From Mariniradius saccharolyticus AK6 (GTDB taxonomy: Bacteria; Bacteroidota; Bacteroidia; Cytophagales; Cyclobacteriaceae), in the NCBI RefSeq assembly GCF_000330725.2, contig NZ_AMZY02000017.1, forward strand, positions 36,037 through 100,036: a stretch of 64,000 nt of DNA, in the 5' to 3' direction. The position numbers and the translations under genes are program-made. How positions within the stretch are numbered: position 1 is the first letter of the stretch; the number at the start of each line of letters is the position of its first letter. The notes beneath the pieces are model-generated. The model worked only from the letters and a program-made list of their open reading frames with translations, had not been told where the DNA came from and made no database searches. Shown here piece after piece: positions 42,385-52,313 of the stretch.

Positions 42385-43665
42385 TTATTTATAGCCCGCC
42401 TGCATCAAGACGATCAACAATGCCTGTTGGGCTGCTTTGTATCCTTCCCTGTTGACAAACCATTCGTCCAGACTGTGGGCGCCGCCTCCTTCTCCCCCGC
42501 GGCCGATCGTCACAGCAGGTATCCCCATCGATAATGGGACATTGCTGTTGGTTGAAGCGGCGCTGAGCTCAGGGTTTTTTCCACCTGTCATAAAGTCTGC
42601 TGCAGCTATCACTTGCTGAATCAGCGGCGAGTCCGGAGATGCAAGGCCACTTGGCCTGTCACCTACTTTGTCTATTGACACTGTCAGTGGGTTTCCGCTT
42701 CTAACAATGCTGTTTTCTTTTCTCAGTCCCTCCTCTACAGATTCCAAAAAGAGCTTATTGATACCTTGAAGTCTTTCTTGGCTTTCGGAGCGCATATCTA
42801 CCAGCATCCAAGATTCGAATGGGATAGAATTGACAGAGGTACCGCCGCCGAGAACAGACACGCTGTAGGTGGTTTTGGGGCCCTCTTTGGTGAATGCGTC
42901 AGCTTTTGGAATAAACGCGGCAACTGCTTGCGCCAAAGCGTTATGCGGATTACCGATTCCGAACGCGCCATAAGAATGTCCCCCAGGCCCATGAAATGTG
43001 ATTTTGTAGCGCAGCGAACCTATGCCACCGTTGACAATGTCCTCTAATCCACCTCCATCGATCGCGATAAATGCATCGATTCCTTTTCCTCCGTCCCGGA
43101 AAAGATGCTTCATCCCCTTCAAGTCTCCCAAACCTTCCTCGCCGACCGTTCCGGTAAACCAAATATCCTTATCGGTACGGATGTTATTTTTATGCAGCGT
43201 TTTCACCAAAGCGACTACAAGGGAAAGCGAGCGATTGGCATCCGTAATTCCCGGAGCGAATAGGGTATCCCCACGCTGTTTGACGGTCACATCGGTCTCG
43301 AGTGGAAACACAGTATCCAGATGCGCATCGACGATGATTTTGCCTCCTTTGCTTTTTCCTTTTCTGAGCGCAATCACGTTGCCGACCTCATCCATCCAGA
43401 CAGAATCCGCTCCAGCAGCCCGCAACATGTCGGCGTATACCTTGGCTTTATTGGCTTCCAAAAAAGTCGGAGCCGGAATCTCCGTCAGCATAATCATATC
43501 CCGAATCGTCTCGGAGTCGATAGTTTCGATGTAGTGAAATGCCTTTCTGATCTCAGGCTTTTGGGAAAGGGTACTGACTTGGGCCTTATAGGTGGGCTGG
43601 ATGGACTGGGAAAGTGCAGCAAACTGAAAACCGAATGCAAGTGCTAACGTGAGGAGAAATCTCAT
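42385..43665 (-). CDS. M20 family metallopeptidase, secreted
   Basis: 426 residues with signal peptide MRFLLTLALAFGFQFAALSQ. Metal-site motifs: VDAHLDTVFP near 108, the Asp of PGITDANRS (bridging), GEEGLGD near 175 (catalytic Glu-Glu) and a late His in GGAHSLDEWF. A dimerisation insert lies at about 215-330. Most similar in layout to PepT/CPG2-type di- and tripeptidases or carboxypeptidases; exported, so it acts on peptides in the periplasm or outside. Convergent with rlmB, 6 bp between stops. Confidence 0.9.
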   Translation of the reverse strand: MRFLLTLALAFGFQFAALSQSIQPTYKAQVSTLSQKPEIRKAFHYIETIDSETIRDMIMLTEIPAPTFLEANKAKVYADMLRAAGADSVWMDEVGNVIALRKGKSKGGKIIVDAHLDTVFPLETDVTVKQRGDTLFAPGITDANRSLSLVVALVKTLHKNNIRTDKDIWFTGTVGEEGLGDLKGMKHLFRDGGKGIDAFIAIDGGGLEDIVNGGIGSLRYKITFHGPGGHSYGAFGIGNPHNALAQAVAAFIPKADAFTKEGPKTTYSVSVLGGGTSVNSIPFESWMLVDMRSESQERLQGINKLFLESVEEGLRKENSIVRSGNPLTVSIDKVGDRPSGLASPDSPLIQQVIAAADFMTGGKNPELSAASTNSNVPLSMGIPAVTIGRGGEGGGAHSLDEWFVNREGYKAAQQALLIVLMQAGYK

Positions 43666-43725
43666 TTTTTACTTTTTGCATGAAAATTGGACAAAACGTG
43701 ACTATTTGGCAACACCGCCGGTAAA

Positions 43726-44499
43726 TTAAAATTCCTGAAACAAAACCAGAGGATCTTGCCGAAGTAAAACGGCCAATGTCTCATAAAGATCCTTCCGTGC
43801 AGATTTCAGTTCGGCCGGCCTTTCAAAAAAGACTTCCACTGCCACAGCAAAGAACTCGTGGAGGTTTCTGGTGGCGGAATTCCTGAAAATCGATTCTCCG
43901 CCCTTGTCAATCAACGCTATTTCTTGATTTGCAAGGTCCTCAAAAGCCTTCCAAGTCCGAGGATTGAAAAAATTGCTCTCGTTGTTGTAATGGATCAGGT
44001 TTTCGAGCTTCAGCGCATGGGCCATCTCGTGAATACCGAGATTGATGCCGTCTTGGGCATGCCCCAGCCCGTGGACAAAATTGGACCAGGAAACCACAAT
44101 AATCCCCAACTTCGGATTGACCTCGCCCTTGTGGTACTGTTTGGTGATGGTCGAATAGTAATTATCGGGATACACAAGGATTTTCTTGAAGTGCAGAAAA
44201 TTGACCGAATCAAATCCATAAGCAACCATCACAGCCGTTGCACTGATCAAAACGATCATCTCCCTTGTGACACTTTCCAAGCCACCCCGAGGAATGAACT
44301 TCTTGATGGAAATAAAATAAGCAAGCTTCTTCCTGAACTCTTTCTGATTTTTTGGGGAGAGTTTGACGTAGTAAGGGAAATGCTTTGAGAGGATCTCAAT
44401 GTCCTTGGAGGGCATCAATCTCTCCAGGAGGGAGTAGCGGATTTGCCTGTATTTCTGGTAAAGGATTTCACCAATCTCGAAAAAAGCTTCCTGACTCAT
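43726..44499 (-). CDS. MtfA-like zinc-dependent peptidase (M90)
   Basis: 257 residues. Zinc motif HEMAHALKLEN near 151-161 and the third ligand region LHEFFAVAVEVFFERP near 216-231 match the MtfA family (M90). An N-terminal hydrophobic segment (VTREMIVLISATAVMVAYGF) could be a re-entrant or membrane-associated helix. E. coli MtfA controls PtsG through Mlc; that partner is not expected here, so the physiological role is open. Confidence 0.85.
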   Translation of the reverse strand: MSQEAFFEIGEILYQKYRQIRYSLLERLMPSKDIEILSKHFPYYVKLSPKNQKEFRKKLAYFISIKKFIPRGGLESVTREMIVLISATAVMVAYGFDSVNFLHFKKILVYPDNYYSTITKQYHKGEVNPKLGIIVVSWSNFVHGLGHAQDGINLGIHEMAHALKLENLIHYNNESNFFNPRTWKAFEDLANQEIALIDKGGESIFRNSATRNLHEFFAVAVEVFFERPAELKSARKDLYETLAVLLRQDPLVLFQEF

Positions 44500-44517
44500 T
44501 GGGTGATGGGTGGATTA

Positions 44518-44555
44518 AAAAAAATTCCGGGCCAAGCCGACCCGGAATTCGAATT
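44518..44555. terminator. terminator of the rny operon
   Basis: AATTCCGGG / CCCGGAATT stem around CCAAGCCGA, with an A run on the plus strand giving the T tract on the minus strand. Confidence 0.88.
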
Positions 44556-44567
44556 GATTATTTCAAA

Positions 44568-46130
44568 TTATTTTGCATAGCTGACTGCGCGCATCTCCCG
44601 AATGACGGTGATTTTGATCTGTCCGGGATACTGCATTTCCTTTTCAATTTTTTGGGAAATATCGAAAGAAAGCTTGTTGGCAGTTTGATCGTCCACGTTT
44701 TCGGCATCAACCATGACCCTCAGCTCACGTCCTGCCTGCATCGCAAAGCATTTGTTGACACCGTCGAAGCTCAAAGCCAAGTCCTCCAACTCTTTCAGCC
44801 GCTTGATGTAGCTGTCCATGATTTCACGTCTTGCGCCAGGCCTAGAGCCAGAAACGGCATCACAGGCTTGCACGATTGGGGAAATCATGGAAGTCATCTC
44901 GATCTCGTCATGGTGTGCACCGATGGCGTTGCAGACCTCGGGATGCTCTTTGTATTTTTTGGCGAGCTCCATGCCCAAGACCGCGTGTGGAAGCTCAGCT
45001 TCCTCGGGCCATACTTTTCCGATATCGTGAAGCAATCCGGCACGCTTGGCAAGCTTGGCGTTGAGTCCCATTTCAGCGGCCATTGTGGCGCACAGCTTGG
45101 CAACTTCCCGCGAGTGCTGCAAGAGGTTTTGACCGTAAGAAGACCTGAACCTCATCCTTCCGACCATTTTGATCAGCTCTGGGTGGAGTCCATGGATTCC
45201 CAAGTCGATGCAGGTACGCTCTCCGATTTCCACGATTTCCTCATCGATATTCTTTTCGGTCTTGGCAACCACCTCTTCGATACGGGCAGGGTGAATCCTA
45301 CCGTCTTGGACCAATCTGTGGAGCGAAAGCCGCGCTATCTCTCTTCTTACAGGATCAAAACCAGATATGATGATGGCTTCGGGTGTATCGTCCACAATGA
45401 TCTCCACACCTGTCGCCGCCTCCAGCGCACGGATATTACGTCCTTCGCGACCGATAATTTTCCCTTTCACATCATCCGATTCGATATTGAAGACAGAAAC
45501 ACAGTTTTCGATAGCGTGTTCTGTCGCGGTACGCTGGATTGTATCGAGAACGATTTTCTTGGCTTGCTTCGTCGCCGTCAATTTCGCCTGGTCAAGGATA
45601 TCCTTGATTTGGGAGGATGCTTTTGTTTGGGCTTCGTCTTTGAGCATTTCCACCAACTGTTCCTTGGCTTCATCCTTTGTTAGACCCGCAATCTTTTCAA
45701 GATCCGCGATACGTTGATTGGTAACCCGATCGAGTTCTTCCTTCTTGACCTGAACTGAATGCAACTGGGCAGTGAGGTTCTCTTTCTTACTGTCGAGTTC
45801 TGCTTCTTTTCTCTTGATTTGCTCCAATTCCTTGGAAAGCACCTGCTCCCTTTGCTTCAGCTTGTTTTCATTGGTGATGATGATGGCCTTCTTTTTGTTG
45901 ACATCCTCCTCAAACTCTGCCTTAAGTTTTAGATACTTTTCCTTTGCTTCAAGGATTCTGTCTTTTTTCAGGGCCTCTGCATTAATCTCAGCCTCACGTA
46001 TGATACTTTTTGCTTTTTCTTTAGCTTCTTCCTCAAGCTTTTTGGCGTTGTTTTTCAGAAATAGGCTGGCAATAAAGCCGCCCAACCCTAGACCGACTAG
46101 GGCTGCGATGATAATATATGTTGTTCCCAT
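44568..46130 (-). CDS. rny: ribonuclease Y
   Basis: 520 residues in the standard RNase Y order: N-terminal membrane helix ([20 protein letters not shown]), a long coiled coil about 30-200, KH domain with [17 protein letters not shown] near 230, and HD domain with [12 protein letters not shown] and GAHHDEIE. It is an endoribonuclease that starts mRNA decay at the inner membrane. Downstream of zapA in a pheT-coiled coil-zapA-rny run, which I recall as conserved in Bacteroidota. Confidence 0.96.
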   Translation of the reverse strand: MGTTYIIIAALVGLGLGGFIASLFLKNNAKKLEEEAKEKAKSIIREAEINAEALKKDRILEAKEKYLKLKAEFEEDVNKKKAIIITNENKLKQREQVLSKELEQIKRKEAELDSKKENLTAQLHSVQVKKEELDRVTNQRIADLEKIAGLTKDEAKEQLVEMLKDEAQTKASSQIKDILDQAKLTATKQAKKIVLDTIQRTATEHAIENCVSVFNIESDDVKGKIIGREGRNIRALEAATGVEIIVDDTPEAIIISGFDPVRREIARLSLHRLVQDGRIHPARIEEVVAKTEKNIDEEIVEIGERTCIDLGIHGLHPELIKMVGRMRFRSSYGQNLLQHSREVAKLCATMAAEMGLNAKLAKRAGLLHDIGKVWPEEAELPHAVLGMELAKKYKEHPEVCNAIGAHHDEIEMTSMISPIVQACDAVSGSRPGARREIMDSYIKRLKELEDLALSFDGVNKCFAMQAGRELRVMVDAENVDDQTANKLSFDISQKIEKEMQYPGQIKITVIREMRAVSYAK

Positions 46131-46198
46131 AGGTATAAAATATGTAGTTTACCTACCGGGATCAGAAAAAAATCCACGAAAAAAGAGATTACTCTGGG

Positions 46199-46483
46199 TT
46201 ATAAAAGGGAACTCAATTGGTCATTGACCTTGGACAGACTCGCTTCGATAAGTTGGCTGTCATCTGAATTGACCATATCCTGGTTCATGGACTCCACCAT
46301 GCTATCAAACGCCACCATGGCCAGCAAATCCTGTCTATCATCGAGGCCAAATTCCTCTCGATACCTTTTGATTTTATCATTGATCAGTTTTCCTGCGTGC
46401 CTGATTTTGGCCTCATCCTCCGCCTTCACTTTCATGGGATATTCCCGATCACCGATTTTCAACCTGATTGAAAGTGTCTCCAT
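46199..46483 (-). CDS. zapA: cell division protein ZapA
   Basis: 94 residues. An N-terminal ZapA globular head (SIRLKIGDREYPMKV) is followed by EEAKIRHAGKLINDKIKRY-like helices and a coiled-coil tail. It bundles FtsZ filaments at mid-cell. It starts 2 bp after the coiled-coil gene, so the two are co-translated and plausibly act together at the Z ring. Confidence 0.92.
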   Translation of the reverse strand: METLSIRLKIGDREYPMKVKAEDEAKIRHAGKLINDKIKRYREEFGLDDRQDLLAMVAFDSMVESMNQDMVNSDDSQLIEASLSKVNDQLSSLL

Positions 46484-46485
46484 AG

Positions 46486-46770
46486 TTACTCAGACAAGTA
46501 GGCAATGATATTATCGATTTCCTTTATATAATGATTGATCTTTTCTCTCAATTCGGCAGATTCCATTTCCTCCACCGGTATGCTATTCACAAGTTTAGCT
46601 ATTTTAATTTGATTTTTAAAATCCTCCAACGCCAGTTCCCTTTCCTCGAGCTTTCTTCGGGTAGCCTGAATCTCTTCCCGAAGGGACTGATTGTCCTGCT
46701 CGAGTTGGGTTAATTTCCTACCGACCTGCAGGGTCAGTTTTTCCAATCGTTGAAGTTCTTCTTGAATCAT
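46486..46770 (-). CDS. small coiled-coil protein (ZapB-like)
   Basis: 94 residues, predicted almost entirely as one coiled coil (LEKLTLQVGRKLTQLEQDNQ; REEIQATRRKLEERELALED), ending in a short helix HYIKEIDNIIAYLSE. It sits 3 bp after pheT and 2 bp before zapA. Position and form suggest a ZapB-like Z-ring partner of ZapA; sequence alone gives no family match, so the symbol is withheld. Confidence 0.85.
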   Translation of the reverse strand: MIQEELQRLEKLTLQVGRKLTQLEQDNQSLREEIQATRRKLEERELALEDFKNQIKIAKLVNSIPVEEMESAELREKINHYIKEIDNIIAYLSE

Positions 46771-46773
46771 TTT

Positions 46774-49185
46774 CTATTTTCTGATAAAGGCTCCTACCTC
46801 ATTTTCAAAGCTTTGGATCAATCTGGACATGGTCCGCTCGATCACTTGGTCTGTCAAGGTCTGCTCGGAATCCTGCAGGAAAAAGCACAAAGCGTAGGCC
46901 TTTTTGCCTGCCTCAATCTTGTCTCCTTGATACACGTCAAAAACCCCGATACGCTGAAGCAATTTACCTCCGGCTTTGACCGCGACTTTCTTGATTTTGT
47001 CAAAACTCACCTGACGGTCGATTACCAAAGACAAATCCCTCCTAACCTCCGGGAATTTGGATATTTCCTGGTACTTTTTCAAGCCTTTGGCTTTTTTCGT
47101 CAACAAATCCCAACTCAGCTCTGCAAAAAACACCTCCTGCTTAACTTCCCCCAGCTTACATATCTCCTCTTGCAGCAAGCCGACAGTGCCCAGAACCTTG
47201 GTACCCAATGTCAACTTGAGCGCGTAATCATAGGGCGCTTCGTGGATGATTTCGACTTCCGCCCCTTCAGATCCAAGCTTTTCCAGGATCAAATCCACCA
47301 CGCTGTACAAATCTGCAAAACCGACAGGCACAGATGGCATTTGCCAAGACTCGATATGCTTGTCACCTGTCAGGAAAATACCCAGTCGCTTCTCCTCTTG
47401 GTATCCATTTTCGGTTTTGGCATACACCGTACCAAACTCAAACATCTTGAGATCCGTCTGCCGACGGTTGATGTTGTATGCCAAGACCTCCAAACCTGAA
47501 AACAACAAACTCTGCCGCATCACTCCCAAGTCTTCGCTGAGTTTATTGAGTATCTCGACATTCCGTTCAGGATTCAGAAAGCCGGATTTTTCCGCATAAA
47601 CAGGCTTGGTCAGGGAATTGGTAATGATCTCGTAAAAGCCGATCCCGGACAATATCTCGCTGAGTCTGTACTGAAGTTTGTTGAAGTCCTTAGCTGGATG
47701 TTCGGCCAAAGAATCCGCTTTCAGTGTCTCGGACAAAGGCACATTGTCAAACCCGTGGATTCTCAGGATTTCTTCTATGACATCGGCCTCGCGGGTCACA
47801 TCGACGCGGTACGGTGGCACTGAAACTTTGAAACCATTTTCCTGCTCATCAAAAACCCGAATATCCAAAAGACCCAAAGTGGTCCTGATTTCGCTTTTCT
47901 CCGATTCCTTTCCAATGAGCCTGTTGATGTTTCGATAGGAAACTTCTATCTCAAGATTTTGGATTGGATTCGGATACACATCCACTACTTCTGAAGAAAT
48001 CTCCCCTCCTGCGATCTCTTTGATCAAGAGCGCAGCGCGTTTCAATGCGTAGATAGGCATATTTGGATCGGTGCCCCTTTCAAATCGGAAGGAAGCATCG
48101 GTCTTCAATCCGTGATATTGGGACCCTCTCCTAATCACGTCTGGTGAGAAATAAGCAGATTCCAGGAAAATGTTTTGGGTCGTGTCGGAGACGCCGGAGC
48201 CTTTCCCTCCAAATATCCCGGCTATGCAAAGACCTCCTTTTTCATCACAAATCATCAATTCCCCTCCTGAAAGCTTTCTTTCCTTATCATCCAAAGTGAC
48301 AAAAGTGGTGCCTTGCGGCAGTTTCTTCACGATGATTTTTCCGCCCTGAATTTTGTCTGCATCAAACGCATGCAACGGCTGACCCAAATCATGGAGAATA
48401 AAATTGGTCACGTCCACGATATTGTTGATGGGCTCGAGGTCCAAGGTACGAAGATAATTCTGCAGCCAAGCCGGAGAAGGTCCAACCTCTACATTTGAAA
48501 TGGTCAAGCCTGAATATCTTGGGCAATCCGCCGCGTTTTCTACCACGACACTGATCGGTCGCTGATTGCTGTCCGACTGGAATGCATCCACGGAGGGAAT
48601 GCAAATTTCCCTTTTCAAAAGCGCCTTGAGATCCCTAGCCACTCCCAAATGTGAAGCAGCATCGGACCTATTCGGCGTCAGGCCTATTTCCAGTACATGG
48701 TCTTTACTCACTTTGAAGTACTCGGCGGCGGGAGTCCCATTTGGCAAATCCGTATCCAAGACCATGATGCCGGCATGGCTTTCACCGATACCAACCTCAT
48801 CCTCGGCACAGATCATACCTTGGGAAACCTCTCCCCGGATTTTTGCTTTCTTGATTTCAAAAGGTTCGCCCGAAATGGGGTAAAGCGTGCTACCTTCCGT
48901 GGCCACGACGACCTTCTGCCCTGCGGCGACATTGGGCGCACCGCAAACGATCGGCACAATGGCAGTCCCGATATCGACGGTGGTCACGCTCAGCTTGTCT
49001 GCATTGGGATGCTTGGCGCAAGTCATGACCTGTCCGATTACCACTCCATCCAGGCCGCCTTTGATAGATTCAAAGACCTCGATTCCTTCCACTTCCAATC
49101 CTGAACCCGTCAACAAAGCTGCTATTTCTTCCGGACTTTGATCCAGGGCAATGAAATCCTTTAATCTATTGATCGATATCTTCAT
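46774..49185 (-). CDS. pheT: phenylalanyl-tRNA synthetase beta subunit
   Basis: 803 residues, full length. EMAP-type tRNA-binding domain about 40-150 (VVIGQVMTCAKHPNADKLSV; PIVCGAPNVAAGQKV), B3/B4 editing domain, B5 domain with DVTREADVIEEILRIHGF near 470, the catalytic-like core, and a C-terminal FDX-ACB anticodon-binding domain (ISKFPEVRRDLSLVI). It charges tRNA-Phe with the PheS subunit, whose gene is elsewhere. A perfect TAAATTTG on the minus strand (49214-49221) lies 28 bp upstream of the start and is the likely operon -7 element. Confidence 0.97.
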   Translation of the reverse strand: MKISINRLKDFIALDQSPEEIAALLTGSGLEVEGIEVFESIKGGLDGVVIGQVMTCAKHPNADKLSVTTVDIGTAIVPIVCGAPNVAAGQKVVVATEGSTLYPISGEPFEIKKAKIRGEVSQGMICAEDEVGIGESHAGIMVLDTDLPNGTPAAEYFKVSKDHVLEIGLTPNRSDAASHLGVARDLKALLKREICIPSVDAFQSDSNQRPISVVVENAADCPRYSGLTISNVEVGPSPAWLQNYLRTLDLEPINNIVDVTNFILHDLGQPLHAFDADKIQGGKIIVKKLPQGTTFVTLDDKERKLSGGELMICDEKGGLCIAGIFGGKGSGVSDTTQNIFLESAYFSPDVIRRGSQYHGLKTDASFRFERGTDPNMPIYALKRAALLIKEIAGGEISSEVVDVYPNPIQNLEIEVSYRNINRLIGKESEKSEIRTTLGLLDIRVFDEQENGFKVSVPPYRVDVTREADVIEEILRIHGFDNVPLSETLKADSLAEHPAKDFNKLQYRLSEILSGIGFYEIITNSLTKPVYAEKSGFLNPERNVEILNKLSEDLGVMRQSLLFSGLEVLAYNINRRQTDLKMFEFGTVYAKTENGYQEEKRLGIFLTGDKHIESWQMPSVPVGFADLYSVVDLILEKLGSEGAEVEIIHEAPYDYALKLTLGTKVLGTVGLLQEEICKLGEVKQEVFFAELSWDLLTKKAKGLKKYQEISKFPEVRRDLSLVIDRQVSFDKIKKVAVKAGGKLLQRIGVFDVYQGDKIEAGKKAYALCFFLQDSEQTLTDQVIERTMSRLIQSFENEVGAFIRK

Positions 49186-49213
49186 GAAAATCCGCTTTTT
49201 TCAGAGCAAGGCA

Positions 49214-49221
49214 CAAATTTA
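49214..49221 (-). promoter_or_regulatory. -7 element of the pheT-zapA-rny operon
   Basis: TAAATTTG on the minus strand matches TAnnTTTG. No correctly spaced TTTG was found. Confidence 0.55.
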
Positions 49222-49279
49222 AGAGAATTGGTGGAGGGGGGAACCCCTTGCCAAAAAATTGTCCCAGCAATCTTGGCAT

Positions 49280-49897
49280 TTACTTCTTGTAATCCTTCTC
49301 CCCTGCCAGGATACCCACTTCCATAATATTCTCCTTTGGCGGAAGCGGGCATGCAAAGTCCGGATTATAGGCACAGTAGGGGTTGTAAGCTAAGTTGAAA
49401 TCAATCGTGATACTGTTTTTTCCATCTTGCCTGAGGTTCAGGTAGCGCCCACCGCCATAGGTCTCACTACCGCTCGTCGCATCAGCAAAGGCCAAAAAGA
49501 AATTCCGCTTGTCCTGCTCCTTTGCTGCTTGCAGCAGCAGCAAACGGACAGTTTTTCCTTCCCATTCGAATTCGGCCCAGGAATGCTTCAAATATTTTTC
49601 AATTGAACCGTCTGTCATCGGCAATTCCAGCATTCTGCGGTCCTCCACCGGCACCATCTTAGCCCTCACCTTGTATTTGGGGTCAATTGGATAATGTTCC
49701 AAAGCCCTCAACTCCTTTTTTTGTAACTCGGTCAGCGGGGATTCAATGTTGTATTTGAGGTACTTGAATTGGCGCTCACGCTCTTTTTCGACCTTTTCAA
49801 GGTAGGCTTCAGGAGACTCAGTGGCGGTCAGCGTGTAGCCGACAGCGATAGCAATCACGGCAAGAACGCCCAAAATCAGGATATTTCTACTTTTCAT
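49280..49897 (-). CDS. DUF1684 domain protein, membrane-anchored or secreted
   Basis: 205 residues. N-terminal hydrophobic segment (ILILGVLAVIAIAVGYTLTA) is an anchor or signal. DUF1684 hallmarks are FLAFADATSGSETYGGGRYL and the C-terminal DFNLAYNPYCAYNPDFACPLPP with two Cys. Function is unknown in the family. It follows radC by 3 bp on the same strand; no functional link is evident. Confidence 0.9.
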   Translation of the reverse strand: MKSRNILILGVLAVIAIAVGYTLTATESPEAYLEKVEKERERQFKYLKYNIESPLTELQKKELRALEHYPIDPKYKVRAKMVPVEDRRMLELPMTDGSIEKYLKHSWAEFEWEGKTVRLLLLQAAKEQDKRNFFLAFADATSGSETYGGGRYLNLRQDGKNSITIDFNLAYNPYCAYNPDFACPLPPKENIMEVGILAGEKDYKK

Positions 49898-49900
49898 AAT

Positions 49901-50599
49901 TCACATCAAACCTTCATCGGCGAAGCTAAAATAGCCAACATCCGTGAAAATGAGATGGTCGACGACGGGAACATCGAGATTTTTCCCGACCTCCTTGAGC
50001 TTTGTCGTCAGGCGGCGGTCTTGTTCGGAAGGCTTGGCACTGCCTGATGGGTGATTGTGGACCAGGATGATCGAATTGGCGAGGCTGTCCAAAGCATATC
50101 TGAAGATTATTTTGGGATCCGCCACCGTGCCGCTGGTGCCTCCTGAGCTTATCAACTGTTTTCTGATCACATAATTGGTCCGGTTGAGCAGCACGATATA
50201 AAAATGCTCTACAGGTTCGTCCAAAAGTTCTGTTTTCATCAGATTATATACATCCGCAGAGGATGTGATTTTTGGGCGCTTGGGGGAATCGGTGATCAAT
50301 TTCCGCCTGCGGCCTAGTTCCAAAGCCGCCACGATACTTATCGCCTTGGCTTCGCCGATTCCTTTAAACTTTTGGAGGTCCGCCAGGCTCAACTTAGCCA
50401 ATTCCGCCAAATCATAATTGACCTTGGAAAGGATATGCTTGGAAAGATCAACCGCGGAAAGGTTTTTGGACCCCGAGCCGATCAGGATCGCGATCAACTC
50501 CGCATCAGAAAGTGCCGCTTTTCCTTTTAATAAAAGTTTTTCCCTAGGTCTGTCCTCCTCCGCCAAAGCGGAAATCTTGATAGAATTGTATTCCTCCAT
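49901..50599 (-). CDS. radC: RadC family JAB-domain protein
   Basis: 232 residues: helix-hairpin-helix-like N-terminus (LQKFKGIGEAKAISIVAALELG) and C-terminal JAB/MPN domain with HNHPSGSAKPSEQD, the metal site. Named a DNA repair protein historically, but the role of RadC is unsettled and the domain looks like a metalloprotease. Full length and chromosomal in context. Confidence 0.93.
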   Translation of the reverse strand: MEEYNSIKISALAEEDRPREKLLLKGKAALSDAELIAILIGSGSKNLSAVDLSKHILSKVNYDLAELAKLSLADLQKFKGIGEAKAISIVAALELGRRRKLITDSPKRPKITSSADVYNLMKTELLDEPVEHFYIVLLNRTNYVIRKQLISSGGTSGTVADPKIIFRYALDSLANSIILVHNHPSGSAKPSEQDRRLTTKLKEVGKNLDVPVVDHLIFTDVGYFSFADEGLM

Positions 50600-50662
50600 A
50601 AAAATTCACCAATGATACTGTTGGAAAATTGTATCGACTAAAAATACCGAATGCACAAAAAC

Positions 50663-50697
50663 AAAAAAAGCCCCAAGCTGCTGCAAGGGGCTATTTA
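50663..50697 (-). terminator. terminator of rpsT
   Basis: On the minus strand AGCCCC / GGGGCT with a 12-nt loop, followed by a T run. Confidence 0.88.
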
Positions 50698-50714
50698 AAC
50701 GTTTAATTTCTTGT

Positions 50715-50969
50715 TTAGGAAAGCGAGCTAACGAATTTCGCCAATTTTGACTTCTTGTTAGCTGCGTTGTTTTTATGAATGATATTCTTCTTGGCGAGCT
50801 TATCAATCATAGAGGTAACTGTTTTGAACAGTTCGAGCGCTTCGACTTTATCGGTCACAGACTTCAACTTCTTGATAAAAGTCCTTGTCGTCTTGTGCTG
50901 ATATTTGTTTCTCAAACGCTTGGCTTCGTTTGCACGGATTCTCTTAAGTGCCGATTTGTGATTTGCCAT
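50715..50969 (-). CDS. rpsT: 30S ribosomal protein S20
   Basis: 84 residues, Lys/Arg-rich, helical, with the typical ANHKSALKRIRANEAKRLRN start, RTFIKKLKS and HKNNAANKKSKLAKFVSSL end. It binds 16S rRNA in the small subunit. It is alone between its own promoter and terminator, as is common for rpsT. Confidence 0.97.
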   Translation of the reverse strand: MANHKSALKRIRANEAKRLRNKYQHKTTRTFIKKLKSVTDKVEALELFKTVTSMIDKLAKKNIIHKNNAANKKSKLAKFVSSLS

Positions 50970-51022
50970 ATCCTTAATTTACTTAATGTCGATTTACAAC
51001 CCTTTTTCCCTAAAACGGAGTG

Positions 51023-51053
51023 CAAATGTAATTGATTAATTTTTAAACACAAA
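51023..51053 (-). promoter_or_regulatory. rpsT promoter
   Basis: On the minus strand TTTG (51050-51053), a 19-bp spacer and TACATTTG (51023-51030): an exact match to the Bacteroidota housekeeping consensus, leaving a leader of about 45 nt. Confidence 0.88.
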
Positions 51054-51176
51054 GGGAAATTCGAACAAAACCTGGTCAAGCCCGAAAATCAATGAATGTT
51101 GGTGATTACCGCCTACGGGCACAAAGGTAAATCAAAAAAAATTCAATTTTAATCACTAAAGAGTTATTTTTACACT

Positions 51177-52313
51177 ATGCGACTGATCATCCTCTTTCTT
51201 TCCATTGTTATACTTTCTTCCCAAAAAAGCCAAGCCTGGGGATTCTATGCCCACCAGCGGATCAATCGGCTCTCAGTATTTTCCCTGCCGCCTGAAATGA
51301 TCGGTTTTTTCAAATACCATATCGACTTTATGACCGAAAATGCCGTCAACCCCGACAAACGGCGCTACGCGGTCCTTGGCGAAGCCGAAAAGCACTTCAT
51401 CGACCTGGACGCGTATGGGGATAGCGCAGTACACAAACTCCCACGCTATTGGCAGCAGGCCTTGGAACAATATTCCGAAGCCGAACTTCGCTCCAAAGGA
51501 ATCGGCCCATGGAATGTCTACCATACCAAAATCCTGCTGACCGAGGCCATGAAGCGCAAAGACCCCAAAGCCATCCTTCGCCTCGCAGCGGATTTGGGAC
51601 ATTACATCGGCGACATGCATGTGCCCCTGCATACGACCAAAAACTACAACGGCCAACTGACCAACCAATACGGCATCCACGGTTTTTGGGAAAGCAGGAT
51701 TCCGGAACTGCTATCGGAGGATTACGACTTCTTTGTGGGGAAAGCGGACTATCTCAGAAGCCCTCAAATCGAGATTTGGAACACGCTTGCGCATACACAC
51801 GCGGCGCTGGATTCAGTACTTAGCTTTGAAAAAACCATCAGCACCCGCTTTCCCGAGGACAAAAAGTACACATTCGAAGAGCGCGGAGGCATCAATACAC
51901 GACAGTACAGCCGTGAATTTACCTTGGCCTACCACCAAGCGCTCGGCGGACAGGTCGAGCGGCAAATGCGCAGGGCGGTCAAGATGGTGGCTGATTTCTG
52001 GTACACCGCTTGGATAGATGCAGGCCAACCCGATTTGGATGGTTTGATACAAAACAAGCTCGATTTCGATCCCGAAAAATTTGACCGGGACGAAAAGCTA
52101 AAAATCAGGGAACATGAGGATGGTACATTAGCCGAAGTATCAAACTTTTCAAAAAGGCAACGTTTATTGCGTATAGGCCACTATTTTGACTTTCGCTCGT
52201 TTGGGTTCTATTCCTCTTCTTCTATTGGTCTACCTGCGATTTCTCTAACTTTTGGATGCAGTATCCATAAACCAATCGGAAGGAAAACCAAAAGAAAAAA
52301 TTCACCGGCGTAA
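51177..52313 (+). CDS. zinc-dependent phospholipase C / S1-P1 nuclease-like secreted protein
   Basis: 378 residues. Signal peptide MRLIILFLSIVILSSQKSQA, with the mature protein starting at WGFYAHQRINRLS; Trp1 and the first His are zinc ligands in this fold. Further ligands appear in AEKHFIDLDAYG, HTKILL, LGHYIGDMHVPLHT and GIHGFWE. It hydrolyses phosphodiester bonds outside the cell. The last ~50 residues (after SNFSKRQ) do not look like the family and read through the 3' end of the opposite-strand membrane gene, overlapping by 106 bp; the natural C-terminus may have been lost. Confidence 0.85.
   Translation: MRLIILFLSIVILSSQKSQAWGFYAHQRINRLSVFSLPPEMIGFFKYHIDFMTENAVNPDKRRYAVLGEAEKHFIDLDAYGDSAVHKLPRYWQQALEQYSEAELRSKGIGPWNVYHTKILLTEAMKRKDPKAILRLAADLGHYIGDMHVPLHTTKNYNGQLTNQYGIHGFWESRIPELLSEDYDFFVGKADYLRSPQIEIWNTLAHTHAALDSVLSFEKTISTRFPEDKKYTFEERGGINTRQYSREFTLAYHQALGGQVERQMRRAVKMVADFWYTAWIDAGQPDLDGLIQNKLDFDPEKFDRDEKLKIREHEDGTLAEVSNFSKRQRLLRIGHYFDFRSFGFYSSSSIGLPAISLTFGCSIHKPIGRKTKRKNSPA

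Noticed and set aside
46131..46198. 6S RNA next to zapA, as in enterobacteria
   Set aside because: Only 68 bp lie between zapA and rny, too short, and no 6S-like fold is visible.
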